Shown one piece after another: positions 26,554 to 34,528 of a stretch of 64,000 nt of DNA. Source of the DNA: Streptomyces sp. G-G2 (GTDB taxonomy: Bacteria; Actinomycetota; Actinomycetes; Streptomycetales; Streptomycetaceae); contig NZ_JASISO010000007.1 of assembly GCF_030063135.1 (NCBI RefSeq), forward strand, positions 62,001 to 126,000, given 5' to 3'. Both the position numbers and the translations under genes were made by a program. Position 1 is the stretch's first letter. Each line of letters starts with the position of its first letter. The notes under the pieces were generated by a model. It searched no databases, was not told where the DNA came from, and worked only from the letters and a program-made list of their open reading frames with translations.

Positions 26554-27075
26554 TCACAGCCCGGCGTCCCGCGCGAGCAGCGCCGCCTGTACCCGGTTGT
26601 CGCACTCCAGCTTGGCCAGGATCCGGCTGACGTAGGTCTTCACCGTCGCCTCGCTCATGTGCAGCCGCCGCCCCGCGTCCGCGTTCGGCAGCCCCTCGCC
26701 CAGCAGCGCCAGCACCCCGCGCTCCCGGTCGCTCAGCTCCGCGACCCGGCGCCGCGCCTCCGCACCGCGCCCCGCCGCCTGCCCCGAAGCCAGCTGGTCC
26801 ACCACGTGCCGGGTCGCCGCGGGCGACAGGTAGGCGTCCCCCGCCGCGGCCGCCCGGACCGCCCCGATCAGCTCGGCCGGAGCGGAGTCCTTGAGCAGGA
26901 AGCCCGCGCTGCCGTGGGACAGCGCCCGCAGGACGTTCTCCTTCTCCCCGAACGTGGTCAGGACCAGCGCCCGTACCGAGGGCGTCGCCCGCGCCAGCTC
27001 CGCGAGCGCGCTCAGCCCGTCCAGGACCGGCATCTGGATGTCCAGCAGCACCACGTCCGGTGCGTGGGCGCGGGC
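26554..27075 (-). pseudogene. LuxR-type response regulator, N-terminally truncated remnant
   Basis: The frame encodes the second half of a receiver domain (from ARAHAPDVVLLDIQMPVLDG, with the phosphorylation Asp in LLDIQMP, the Thr/Ser in LVLTTF and the Lys in LLKDSAP) and a complete LuxR HTH (LSDRERGVLALLGEGLPNAD then MSEATVKTYVSRILAK). The first 50 or so receiver residues, including the acidic pair, are missing. Instead the upstream DNA is the middle of a histidine kinase gene in another frame. No sensible start codon with ribosome site serves this frame. This is best read as one side of a deletion junction near 27070-27085. Confidence 0.8.
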
Positions 27076-27875
27076 CCCGCCGACTCCTCCACGGCCGCCG
27101 GGGCCTCGACCCCGTCCCGCAGGATCCCGACCACCTCGCGCAGCTCGTGCATGGCCGAGACCGAGGCCTGCCGCAGCACCCCCACCGCCTCGCGCTGGCG
27201 CTCGGTCAACGCCGGATCGACCTCCAGTGCCCCCGTGTGCACCGAGATCAGGGCCAGTTGGTGACCCAGGCTGTCGTGCATGTCCTGGGCGATCCGCTGC
27301 CGCTCCCGCAGCCGCGCCTGTCCGGCGACCATCGCCCGCTCCCGCATGAGCTGCGCGTTGCGCTCCTGGAGGGCGCGCAGCAGCGTACGGCGCTGGGACC
27401 AGTAGCGGCTGGCGAGACCCGGCATGACGGTCGTCGCGAGGAAGATCAGGGTGGCGAAGACGACGACCAGCACCGGACGCCCCTGCGGCAGCTCCTTGGC
27501 CACGCTGAGCGCGATCGAGGCGAGGAGGGCCAGGGTGAAGGCGCCGAACGCCCGCACGACGCCGCTGATCCGGCGCCCCGCGGACCAGCCGAGCAGGATC
27601 CCCACGAGGAACGCCCCGGGCAGGTAGGCGCTCAGCGCCGAGCCCACGACCAGGGTGACCACCGGCAGCCGCCGTCGCAGCAGGACGAGCGCCAGTACGG
27701 TCACCGCGCCGGCCGCCATCCGCGGGGTGGAGCCGTTGTCCAGCTCCTCGACCCCCAGACCGAGCATCACCAGCACGGCCACGAGCGCCAGATCGCCCGC
27801 GACCATCCGCCGGGTCCACGGCTCGGGCCCCCTCAGCCAGTCCAGGCCGCCACGCACCCACGCCTTCGCATTCAC
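27012..27875 (-). pseudogene. Sensor histidine kinase remnant lacking the ATPase domain
   Basis: Starting with GTG 27875, five to six membrane helices are followed by the HisKA_3 dimerisation box RQRIAQDMHDSLGHQLALIS with its phospho-acceptor His, and the usual ELREVVGILRDG. About ten residues later kinase similarity stops; the frame runs into response-regulator DNA out of frame and ends at 27012. The HATPase_c domain (normally over 100 residues) is absent, so the protein cannot autophosphorylate. Together with the truncated regulator it marks a deletion of roughly 0.5-0.6 kb, the size inferred from the missing parts. Confidence 0.82.
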
Positions 27876-27931
27876 GTTCCGACCCTAGGGACCGCCCCGG
27901 CCCGTCGGCCGCTCTCTTTCGTCGCGTCCCG

Positions 27932-27997
27932 GCCCCTCTTTCGTCGTGCTCCCGCCCCTCTTTCGTCGTGCTCCCGCCCCTCTTCCGTCGTGCTCCG
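27932..27997. repeat. 22-bp tandem repeat, three copies
   Basis: Unit GCCCCTCTTTCGTCGTGCTC plus two bases, at 27932, 27954 and 27976, the last with two substitutions; a degenerate fourth copy precedes them. It lies in the promoter side of the kinase remnant, and no coding role is seen. Confidence 0.85.
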
Positions 27998-28045
27998 CCG
28001 ACGGAAGCCGGACAGCCCGCAGCCCGGTTCACTGTAGGAACACAA

Positions 28046-28090
28046 CAAAAAAAGAGAAGCCCCGCAGATCATTGATCTGCGGGGCTTCTC
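28046..28090 (-). terminator. Intrinsic terminator of tRNA-Leu
   Basis: An 18-bp perfect inverted repeat (28054-28071 with 28073-28090; GAGAAGCCCCGCAGATCA arm) is followed on the minus strand by seven T residues. Classic Rho-independent terminator directly after the tRNA. Confidence 0.92.
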
Positions 28091-28095
28091 ACATG

Positions 28096-28178
28096 TGGGC
28101 GAGGGGGGATTTGAACCCCCACGTCCCGAAGGACACTGGCACCTGAAGCCAGCGCGTCTGCCGTTCCGCCACTCGCCC
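28096..28178 (-). tRNA. tRNA-Leu (anticodon CAG)
   Basis: Acceptor stem GGGCGAG/CTCGCCC, anticodon stem-loop CTGGC-TTCAGGT-GCCAG with CAG, a long class II variable arm (TGTCCTTCGGGACGT) and T arm with GGTTCAAATCC. CCA is not encoded. It is decoded for CUG leucine codons. Confidence 0.95.
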
Positions 28179-28468
28179 GAGCGGCTACCAGTGGCTCTTC
28201 CCTTGCGGGCCGTTCCCCTGGCGACATCGGAACATTAGCACGTCGGAGGGGGTGGATTCACATCGCTTTCCCCGGGCATCCGGCATGGACCCGCCAGCCA
28301 CTCCCGGACATCGCTCCGGGTGCGGGACACTGTGTCAGGGGCGCCCCTACCATCCCTTGTGAGGACCAACACTCTTCGGCACAGGGCCGGAGGGGAACCA
28401 GCCGAATCCGCCACGCGTGGATACGATCAGTAAGCAGTACAGGGCGACAACGACGGAGGAGGTGCCCC
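28179..28468. other. Intergenic region between tRNA-Leu and fhaA
   Basis: About 290 bp without a gene. It must hold the tRNA promoter on the minus strand and the fhaA operon promoter on the plus strand; a possible -10 TACGAT lies at about 28424. I see no clear repeat, operator or RNA. Confidence 0.5.
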
Positions 28469-29305
28469 ATGGGAGTCATGAAGCGGTTCGAGCAGCGACT
28501 CGAAGGTCTGGTGAACGGCACCTTCGCCAAGGTCTTCAAGTCCGAGGTCCAGCCCGTCGAGATCGCGGGCGCGCTTCAGCGCGAGTGCGACAACAACGCG
28601 ACGATCTGGAACCGCGAGCGGACCGTCGTCCCCAACGATTTCATCGTGGAGCTGAGCGCGGGCGACTACGAGCGCCTCAGCCCCTACTCCGGCCAGCTCG
28701 GCGACGAGCTGGCCGGCCTGGTCCGGGACTACGCGAAGCAGCAGCGCTACAGCTTCATGGGCTCGATCAAGGTCAACCTGGAGAAGGCGGACGACCTCGA
28801 CACCGGTCTGTACCGGGTCCGCAGTCGCACCCTCGCCTCCAGCACCTCCCAGGCGCAGCCCGACCAGGGCCAGGCGCAGGGCAACGGGCAGGGCCAGCGC
28901 CCCGGACCCGGCGGCTACGGGTACCCCCCGGTCGCCGCCCCGCCCATGCCCCACAACCCGCCGGGCGACCCCCAGCGGCGCCCGGCTCCCACGGGCCCCG
29001 CTCCCCAGCCGGGCACCGGCGGCGCCACGCGCTGCTGGATCGAGATCAACGGCACCCGCCACCAGATCTCGCGCTCCACGCTCGTACTCGGCCGAAGCAC
29101 CGAAGCCGACGTGCGGATCGACGACCCCGGCGTCTCGCGCCGGCACTGTGAGATCCGGACCGGAACGCCTCCCTCGATCCAGGATCTCGGGTCCACCAAC
29201 GGCATCGTGGTGGACGGGCAGCACACCACCCGCGCTACGCTCCGCGACGGCTCGCGGATCGTCGTGGGCAATACGACCATCATTTACAGGCAAGCCGAAG
29301 GGTGA
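28469..29305 (+). CDS. fhaA: FHA domain protein FhaA (DUF3662 plus FHA)
   Basis: 278 residues. The N-terminal DUF3662 domain (RFEQRLEGLVNGTFAKVFKS) is followed by a Gln/Pro/Gly-rich linker at about residues 125-185 and a C-terminal FHA domain with LGRSTEADVRIDD, SRRHCEI and LGSTNG that binds phosphothreonine. In mycobacteria the homologue is phosphorylated by the PASTA kinase and restrains peptidoglycan synthesis. GGAGGAGG stands before the ATG. First gene of a conserved cell-wall signalling operon that runs to pknB. Confidence 0.93.
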   Translation: MGVMKRFEQRLEGLVNGTFAKVFKSEVQPVEIAGALQRECDNNATIWNRERTVVPNDFIVELSAGDYERLSPYSGQLGDELAGLVRDYAKQQRYSFMGSIKVNLEKADDLDTGLYRVRSRTLASSTSQAQPDQGQAQGNGQGQRPGPGGYGYPPVAAPPMPHNPPGDPQRRPAPTGPAPQPGTGGATRCWIEINGTRHQISRSTLVLGRSTEADVRIDDPGVSRRHCEIRTGTPPSIQDLGSTNGIVVDGQHTTRATLRDGSRIVVGNTTIIYRQAEG

Positions 29306-29315
29306 AGCGGGGGCA

Positions 29316-29831
29316 ATGTCAGAGCTGACCCTTACGGTCATGCGGTTGGGTTTCCTGGCCGTTCTGTGGCTGTTCGTCATCGTGGCCGTCCAGGTCATCC
29401 GCAGCGACCTCTTCGGAACGAGAGTGACGCAGCGCGGCTCTCGCCGCGGCGGCGACAACCGCGCGCCGCAGCAACAGCAGCAGCAGCAGTCGGGCGGCCG
29501 ACAGGCCGCGCCACCGCAGCAGCGCCAGCGCCGCGGCGCCCCGACCAAGCTGGTCGTGTCCGAGGGCACCCTCACGGGCACCACGGTCGCCCTCCAGGGC
29601 CAGACCATCACGCTGGGCCGGGCGCACGATTCCACGATCGTGCTGGACGACGACTACGCGTCCAGCCGCCATGCCAGGATCTATCCCGACCGTGACGGCC
29701 AGTGGATCGTCGAGGATCTCGGGTCCACCAACGGCACGTATCTCGACCGGACCCGGCTGACCACTCCGACGCCCATTCCTCCGGGCGCCCCGATCCGCAT
29801 CGGCAAGACCGTCATCGAGCTGCGGAAGTAG
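29316..29831 (+). CDS. fhaB: Membrane-anchored FHA protein FhaB
   Basis: 171 residues. One N-terminal membrane helix (about 7-27), a Gln/Arg-rich linker with seven consecutive Gln, then an FHA domain (LGRAHDSTIVLDDDYASSRH, LGSTNGTYLD). The family reads phosphothreonine marks set by PknB and links them to the division and elongation machinery. It follows fhaA by 10 bases. Confidence 0.92.
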   Translation: MSELTLTVMRLGFLAVLWLFVIVAVQVIRSDLFGTRVTQRGSRRGGDNRAPQQQQQQQSGGRQAAPPQQRQRRGAPTKLVVSEGTLTGTTVALQGQTITLGRAHDSTIVLDDDYASSRHARIYPDRDGQWIVEDLGSTNGTYLDRTRLTTPTPIPPGAPIRIGKTVIELRK

Positions 29832-29871
29832 TACGAGAATGAGCGAGCGGAGCGAGCGAGCCGCGGCGGTG

Positions 29872-29889
29872 CGTCCCCCTTGGGGGACG
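29872..29889 (+). other. Leader hairpin before pppA
   Basis: CGTCCCCC-TT-GGGGGACG sits in the 93-bp gap between fhaB and pppA, after a GAGCGAGCGGAGCGAGCGAG purine-rich repeat. It may reduce read-through or stabilise mRNA ends. Confidence 0.5.
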
Positions 29890-29924
29890 GACCCGCGCGC
29901 GCTCCCGACCGGAGGGTGGGCAGT

Positions 29925-31460
29925 GTGGCTCGAGACCGGTTGTACCCGGAGCCTTCGTCGACTGGGCAGGTGCGCATGAGTCTGTCCCTGCGGTTCGCCG
30001 CCGGATCGCACAAAGGCATGATCCGCGAGGGCAACGAGGATTCCGGCTACGCCGGTCCCCGTCTCCTCGCCATCGCCGACGGCATGGGCGGCCAGGCCGC
30101 GGGCGAGGTCGCGAGTTCCGAGGTGATCTCCACCCTGGTCCAGCTCGACGACGACGTCCCGGGCTCCGACATCCTCACCTCGCTGGCCACCTCGGTGCAG
30201 CGGGCCAACGACCAGTTGCGCGTGATGGTCGAGGAGGACCCCCAGCTGGAGGGCATGGGCACCACGCTCACCGCCCTGCTCTGGACCGGCCAGCGGCTCG
30301 GTCTGGTCCACGTCGGCGACTCCCGCGCGTACTTGCTGCGCGACGATCTCCTCACCCAGATCACCCAGGACCACACCTGGGTGCAGCGGCTGGTGGACGA
30401 GGGCCGGATCACCGAGGAGGAAGCCACCACCCACCCGCAGCGCTCGCTCCTCATGAGAGCCCTGGGCAGCGGTGAGCACGTGGAGCCCGACCTCTCGATC
30501 CGCGAGGTCAGGGCGGGCGACCGCTACCTGATCTGTTCCGACGGCCTCTCCGGCGTGGTCTCCCACCAGACCCTGGAAGAGACCCTCGCCGACTACCACG
30601 GCCCCCACGAGACCGTGCAGGCGCTGATCCAGCTCGCCCTGCGCGGCGGCGGCCCGGACAACATCACCTGCATCGTCGCGGACGTCCTCGACACCGACAG
30701 CGGTGACACCCTCGCCGCGCAGATCAACGACACCCCGGTGGTCGTGGGCGCGGTCGCCGAGAACCAGCACCAGCTCTTCGACGGCGGCAACGCCATGCAG
30801 ACCCCGGCGGGCCGCGCCTCGGGGCTGGGGCGGCAGGGCTCCCCGCCGCCCGGCTCCTTCGGTCCCCCCGGCAGCGGCGAGGCCCCGGGCTACGGCGCCG
30901 CGCCCGACGCCGGGTACGGCGGCAAGTCCGCCGCGGGCGGATACGGCGGCTTCGGCGAAGCCGACGGGTACGACGGGGACTCCGCCTACGAGGACACGTA
31001 CGACCACCCGCGCAGGCGCCGCAGCAAAGGGCGCAAGTGGACCACCCGCTCCCTCACCCTGATCCTCGCGCTCGGCGTGCTCGGCGGCGGGCTGTACGCG
31101 GCGCACCGCTGGACGCAGACGCAGTACTACGTGGGCGTCAAGGGCGAGCACGTCGCGCTCTACCGGGGCATCAGCCAGGATCTCGCGTGGATCAAGCTGT
31201 CCTCGGTCGAGACGGACCAGCCCGACATCGAGCTGAAATACCTGCCTTCCTACAAGCGGAAGCTGGTCGAGGCCACCATCAGCGAGGGCAGCCTCGACAA
31301 CGCCCGCAAGAAGATCGACGAACTCGCCGTGCAGGTGTCCGCCTGCAAGAAGGACGAAGCGCGGCGAGGCGCCGAGGGGCAGAACGGCCAGACGCCCGCG
31401 CCCGGTCCCAGCCTGACTCCCGAGGAGCAGAAGCTGGTCGGCCTGTGCGGGCAGCAGTAG
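29925..31460 (+). CDS. pppA: PP2C-type Ser/Thr phosphatase (PstP/PppA)
   Basis: 511 residues from the GTG at 29925 (GGAGGG eight bases upstream); the ATG at 29976, at MSLSLRFAAGSHKG, is an alternative. The catalytic domain shows REGNEDS, LAIADGMGGQAAGE, VHVGDSRAYLL and GGPDNITCIV, the metal-binding aspartates of PP2C. A Gly/Tyr-rich linker, one membrane helix (near LTLILALGVLGGGLYAAH) and an exported C-terminal part follow. It should reverse PknB phosphorylation on RodA/PBP regulators. Encoded between fhaB and rodA. Confidence 0.93.
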   Translation: MARDRLYPEPSSTGQVRMSLSLRFAAGSHKGMIREGNEDSGYAGPRLLAIADGMGGQAAGEVASSEVISTLVQLDDDVPGSDILTSLATSVQRANDQLRVMVEEDPQLEGMGTTLTALLWTGQRLGLVHVGDSRAYLLRDDLLTQITQDHTWVQRLVDEGRITEEEATTHPQRSLLMRALGSGEHVEPDLSIREVRAGDRYLICSDGLSGVVSHQTLEETLADYHGPHETVQALIQLALRGGGPDNITCIVADVLDTDSGDTLAAQINDTPVVVGAVAENQHQLFDGGNAMQTPAGRASGLGRQGSPPPGSFGPPGSGEAPGYGAAPDAGYGGKSAAGGYGGFGEADGYDGDSAYEDTYDHPRRRRSKGRKWTTRSLTLILALGVLGGGLYAAHRWTQTQYYVGVKGEHVALYRGISQDLAWIKLSSVETDQPDIELKYLPSYKRKLVEATISEGSLDNARKKIDELAVQVSACKKDEARRGAEGQNGQTPAPGPSLTPEEQKLVGLCGQQ

Positions 31461-31491
31461 ACAGACGCGGGCGCAGGGGGCCTGCTACACC

Positions 31492-32916
31492 ATGAGCGTT
31501 GTCACGAACACGACCACCATCGGAGCCATCGAGCTGCCGAGCCGGCGCAACACCGAGCTCCTGCTGCTCGCGTTCGCCGTGGTCATCCCGATCTTCGCCT
31601 ACGCCAACGTGGGCCTCGCGATCCACGGCAAGCTGCCTCCGGGCATGCTCGCGTACGGGCTCGGCCTCGGCCTGCTGGCCGGGCTGGCCCATCTCGTCGT
31701 ACGCCGGTACGCCAAGTACGCCGACCCCCTGCTGCTGCCGCTGGGCACCCTGCTCAACGGCCTGGGTCTGGTCTTCATCTGGCGCCTGGACCAGTCCGAG
31801 CGCCTGCAGAACCTGGCCAAGCGGCAGTTCGGCGGGTTCTCCCCCTCCGCGCCGAACCAGATGTTCTACACGGCGGTCGGCCTCGCGCTGTTCGCCGGTG
31901 TCCTGCTGCTGCTCAAGGACCACCGCACGCTCCAGCGGTTCACGTACATCTCGATGGCGGTCTCGCTCGTCCTGCTGATCCTGCCCGTCATCCCGGGCCT
32001 GGGCGCGGACGTGTACGGCGCCAAGATCTGGATCAGCCTGGCCGGGTTCTCCATCCAGCCCGGCGAGTTCGCGAAGATCATCATCGCGGTCTTCTTCGCC
32101 GGGTACCTGATGGTCAAGAGGGACGCGCTGGCCCTGGCCAGCCGCCGTTTCATGGGCCTCTACCTGCCGCGCGGCCGCGACCTCGGTCCCATCCTGATGA
32201 TCTGGGGCATGAGCCTGCTCGTCCTCGTCTTCGAGAACGACCTCGGCACCTCGCTCCTCTTCTTCGGCATGTTCGTGATCATGCTGTACGTCGCCACCGA
32301 GCGCACGAGCTGGATCGTCATCGGCATGCTCATGAGCGTCGCCGGAGCCGTCGTGGTCGGCACCACCGCCAGCCACGTCAAGGTCCGCGTCACCGCCTGG
32401 CTCGACCCCTTCGCCTGCTACGCCACCTCCGGCGCCTGCGAGCAGGTCGGCCAGTCCCTGATGAGCTTCGGCTCCGGCGGGGTCCTCGGCACCGGCCTCG
32501 GCCAGGGCCACTCCGACCTGATCCTCTTCGCCGCCAACTCCGACTTCATCTTCGCCACCGTCGGCGAGGAGCTCGGGCTGGCCGGGGTCATGGCCTTCCT
32601 GCTGCTCTACGGTCTGATCATCGAGCGCGGTGTCCGCACCGCCCTCGCCGCCCGCGACCCCTTCGGCAAGCTCTTCGCGATCGGCCTCTCCGGCGCCTTC
32701 GCGATCCAGATCTTCGTGGTCGCCGGCGGTGTCATGGGCCTCATCCCCCTCACCGGCATGACCATGCCCTTCCTCGCGTCCGGCGGTTCCTCCGTCCTCG
32801 CCAACTGGGCTCTCATCGGGATCCTCATCCGGATCAGCGACACCGCACGCCGCCCCGCTCCGGCCCCGGCTCCGTCCCCCGACTCCGAGATGACCCAGGT
32901 GGTCCGACCCTCATGA
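31492..32916 (+). CDS. rodA: SEDS peptidoglycan polymerase, FtsW/RodA/SpoVE family
   Basis: 474 residues and about a dozen hydrophobic helices. The SEDS signature is seen in SLAGFSIQPGEFAKIIIAVF and VFENDLGTSLLFFGMF and near the C-terminus GMTMPFLASGGSSVLANW. It should polymerise lipid II during elongation or sporulation, working with the class B PBP encoded next, whose start overlaps its stop by four bases. Confidence 0.94.
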   Translation: MSVVTNTTTIGAIELPSRRNTELLLLAFAVVIPIFAYANVGLAIHGKLPPGMLAYGLGLGLLAGLAHLVVRRYAKYADPLLLPLGTLLNGLGLVFIWRLDQSERLQNLAKRQFGGFSPSAPNQMFYTAVGLALFAGVLLLLKDHRTLQRFTYISMAVSLVLLILPVIPGLGADVYGAKIWISLAGFSIQPGEFAKIIIAVFFAGYLMVKRDALALASRRFMGLYLPRGRDLGPILMIWGMSLLVLVFENDLGTSLLFFGMFVIMLYVATERTSWIVIGMLMSVAGAVVVGTTASHVKVRVTAWLDPFACYATSGACEQVGQSLMSFGSGGVLGTGLGQGHSDLILFAANSDFIFATVGEELGLAGVMAFLLLYGLIIERGVRTALAARDPFGKLFAIGLSGAFAIQIFVVAGGVMGLIPLTGMTMPFLASGGSSVLANWALIGILIRISDTARRPAPAPAPSPDSEMTQVVRPS

Positions 32917-34373
32917 ACAAGCCCCTGCGCCGCATCTCGATCTTCTGCGGGCTGCTCGTCCTCGCCCTGCTGCTGCGGACCAACTGGCTCCAGTACGTCA
33001 AGGCCGAGGACCTCAGCACCCGCAAGGAGAACCGCCGGGTCCAGATCGCCCAGTACGCCTCGGAGCGCGGCAACATCATCGTCGGCGGCCAGCCCATCAC
33101 CGGCTCGGTCACCACCAGCGGCAGCGACTACAAGTTCAAGCGCACCTACCTCGACGGCCCCATGTGGGCCCCGGTCACCGGGTACGCCTCGCAGGCCTTC
33201 GGCTCCAGCCAGCTCGAATCGCTGGAGGACGGGATCCTCACCGGCAACGACGACCGGCTGTTCTTCGACCGCACCATCGGCATGTTCACGGGCGAGAAGA
33301 AGCAGGGCGGCAACGTCGTCACCACCCTGAACCCCGCCGCCCAGAAGGCCGCCTTCACCTCGCTCGGCTCCAAGAAGGGCGCGGTCGCGGCCATCGACCC
33401 GCAGACCGGCGCGATCCTGGCGCTGGCCAGCACCCCCTCGTACGACCCCTCCACCTTCGCGGGGAACTCCAAGGCCGACGAGAAGGCCTGGGTCACGCTG
33501 AAGGACAGCGAGGACAAGAACCTGGTCAACCGCGCGCTGCGCGAGACCTATCCGCCCGGCTCCACCTTCAAGGTCGTCACCGCCGCCGCCGCGCTCGAGA
33601 ACAACGTCGTCACCGACATCAACGCGCCGACCGACACCCCCGAGCCGTACATCCTGCCGGACACGAAGACCCCGATGGTCAACCACGCCAGCGGGTGCGA
33701 GAAGGCCAGCCTGCTGAGGGCGCTGGAAGTGTCCTGCAACTCCGTCTTCGCCAACATGGGCAACAAGGTGGGGCGGGACAACATGGTGAAGACCGCCGAG
33801 AAGTTCGGCTTCAACAACGACAAGATCGACACCCCGGTCCGCGCGTTCGGAAGCGTCTACGACAAGACCATGGACCGCCCCGGCAACGCGCTCAGCTCCA
33901 TCGGCCAGTTCAACACCGCCGCCACCCCGCTCCAGATGGCCATGGTCACCGCCGCGATCGCCAACGACGGCAAGCTGATGAAGCCGTACATGGTCGACCA
34001 GGTGACCGCCCCCAACCTGGACGTCCTGCAGAAGCACGAGCCGGAGGAGATGAGCCGCCCGCTCTCCGCCGCGAACGCGCAGAAGGTCCAGCAGATGATG
34101 GTCGACGTCGTCGAGAACGGCACCGGAACCGGCGCCAAGATCAACGGCGTCACCGTCGGCGGCAAGACCGGCACCGCGCAGCACGGCGAGAAGAACGCCA
34201 AGCGTCCCTACGCCTGGTTCATCTCCTACGCCAAGACCGACAAGGGCTCCCCCGTGGCCGTCGCCGTCGTGATCGAGGACAGCGCCGCCGACCGCGAGGA
34301 CATCACCGGTGGCGGCCTCGCCGCCCCCGTCGCCCTCGCCGTCATGAACGCCGTGCTCAAGGGGCAGGGCTGA
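32913..34373 (+). CDS. pbpA: Class B penicillin-binding protein (transpeptidase)
   Basis: 486 residues. One N-terminal membrane anchor (ISIFCGLLVLALLLRTNWL), a PBP dimerisation region, and a transpeptidase domain with all three active-site motifs: STFK in PPGSTFKVVTAA, SCN in EVSCNSVFANMG, and KTG in VGGKTGTAQHG. It cross-links glycan strands made by RodA. ATGA overlap with rodA. Confidence 0.95.
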   Translation: MNKPLRRISIFCGLLVLALLLRTNWLQYVKAEDLSTRKENRRVQIAQYASERGNIIVGGQPITGSVTTSGSDYKFKRTYLDGPMWAPVTGYASQAFGSSQLESLEDGILTGNDDRLFFDRTIGMFTGEKKQGGNVVTTLNPAAQKAAFTSLGSKKGAVAAIDPQTGAILALASTPSYDPSTFAGNSKADEKAWVTLKDSEDKNLVNRALRETYPPGSTFKVVTAAAALENNVVTDINAPTDTPEPYILPDTKTPMVNHASGCEKASLLRALEVSCNSVFANMGNKVGRDNMVKTAEKFGFNNDKIDTPVRAFGSVYDKTMDRPGNALSSIGQFNTAATPLQMAMVTAAIANDGKLMKPYMVDQVTAPNLDVLQKHEPEEMSRPLSAANAQKVQQMMVDVVENGTGTGAKINGVTVGGKTGTAQHGEKNAKRPYAWFISYAKTDKGSPVAVAVVIEDSAADREDITGGGLAAPVALAVMNAVLKGQG

Positions 34374-34528
34374 GCCCCTCGTGCACGTCGCAGCGCACGG
34401 TACCGGTCCGGTATCGGCCTGTGGTCGCGGGCCGACGGGGAACACGCGGCCGGTAGCCTTTGCGCGAACAGCGCACCGCCGGACCACACACGGGTGCGGT
34501 CGGGACTGACGGAGAGGGCTGGAACGTT

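Noticed and set aside
27932..27997. CRISPR-like array
   Set aside because: Units are directly adjacent without spacers and there are no cas genes.
26554..28032. A full-length hybrid regulator in the minus-strand frame
   Set aside because: The 5' 300 codons are shadow of the kinase gene; only the last 173 codons show response-regulator homology.
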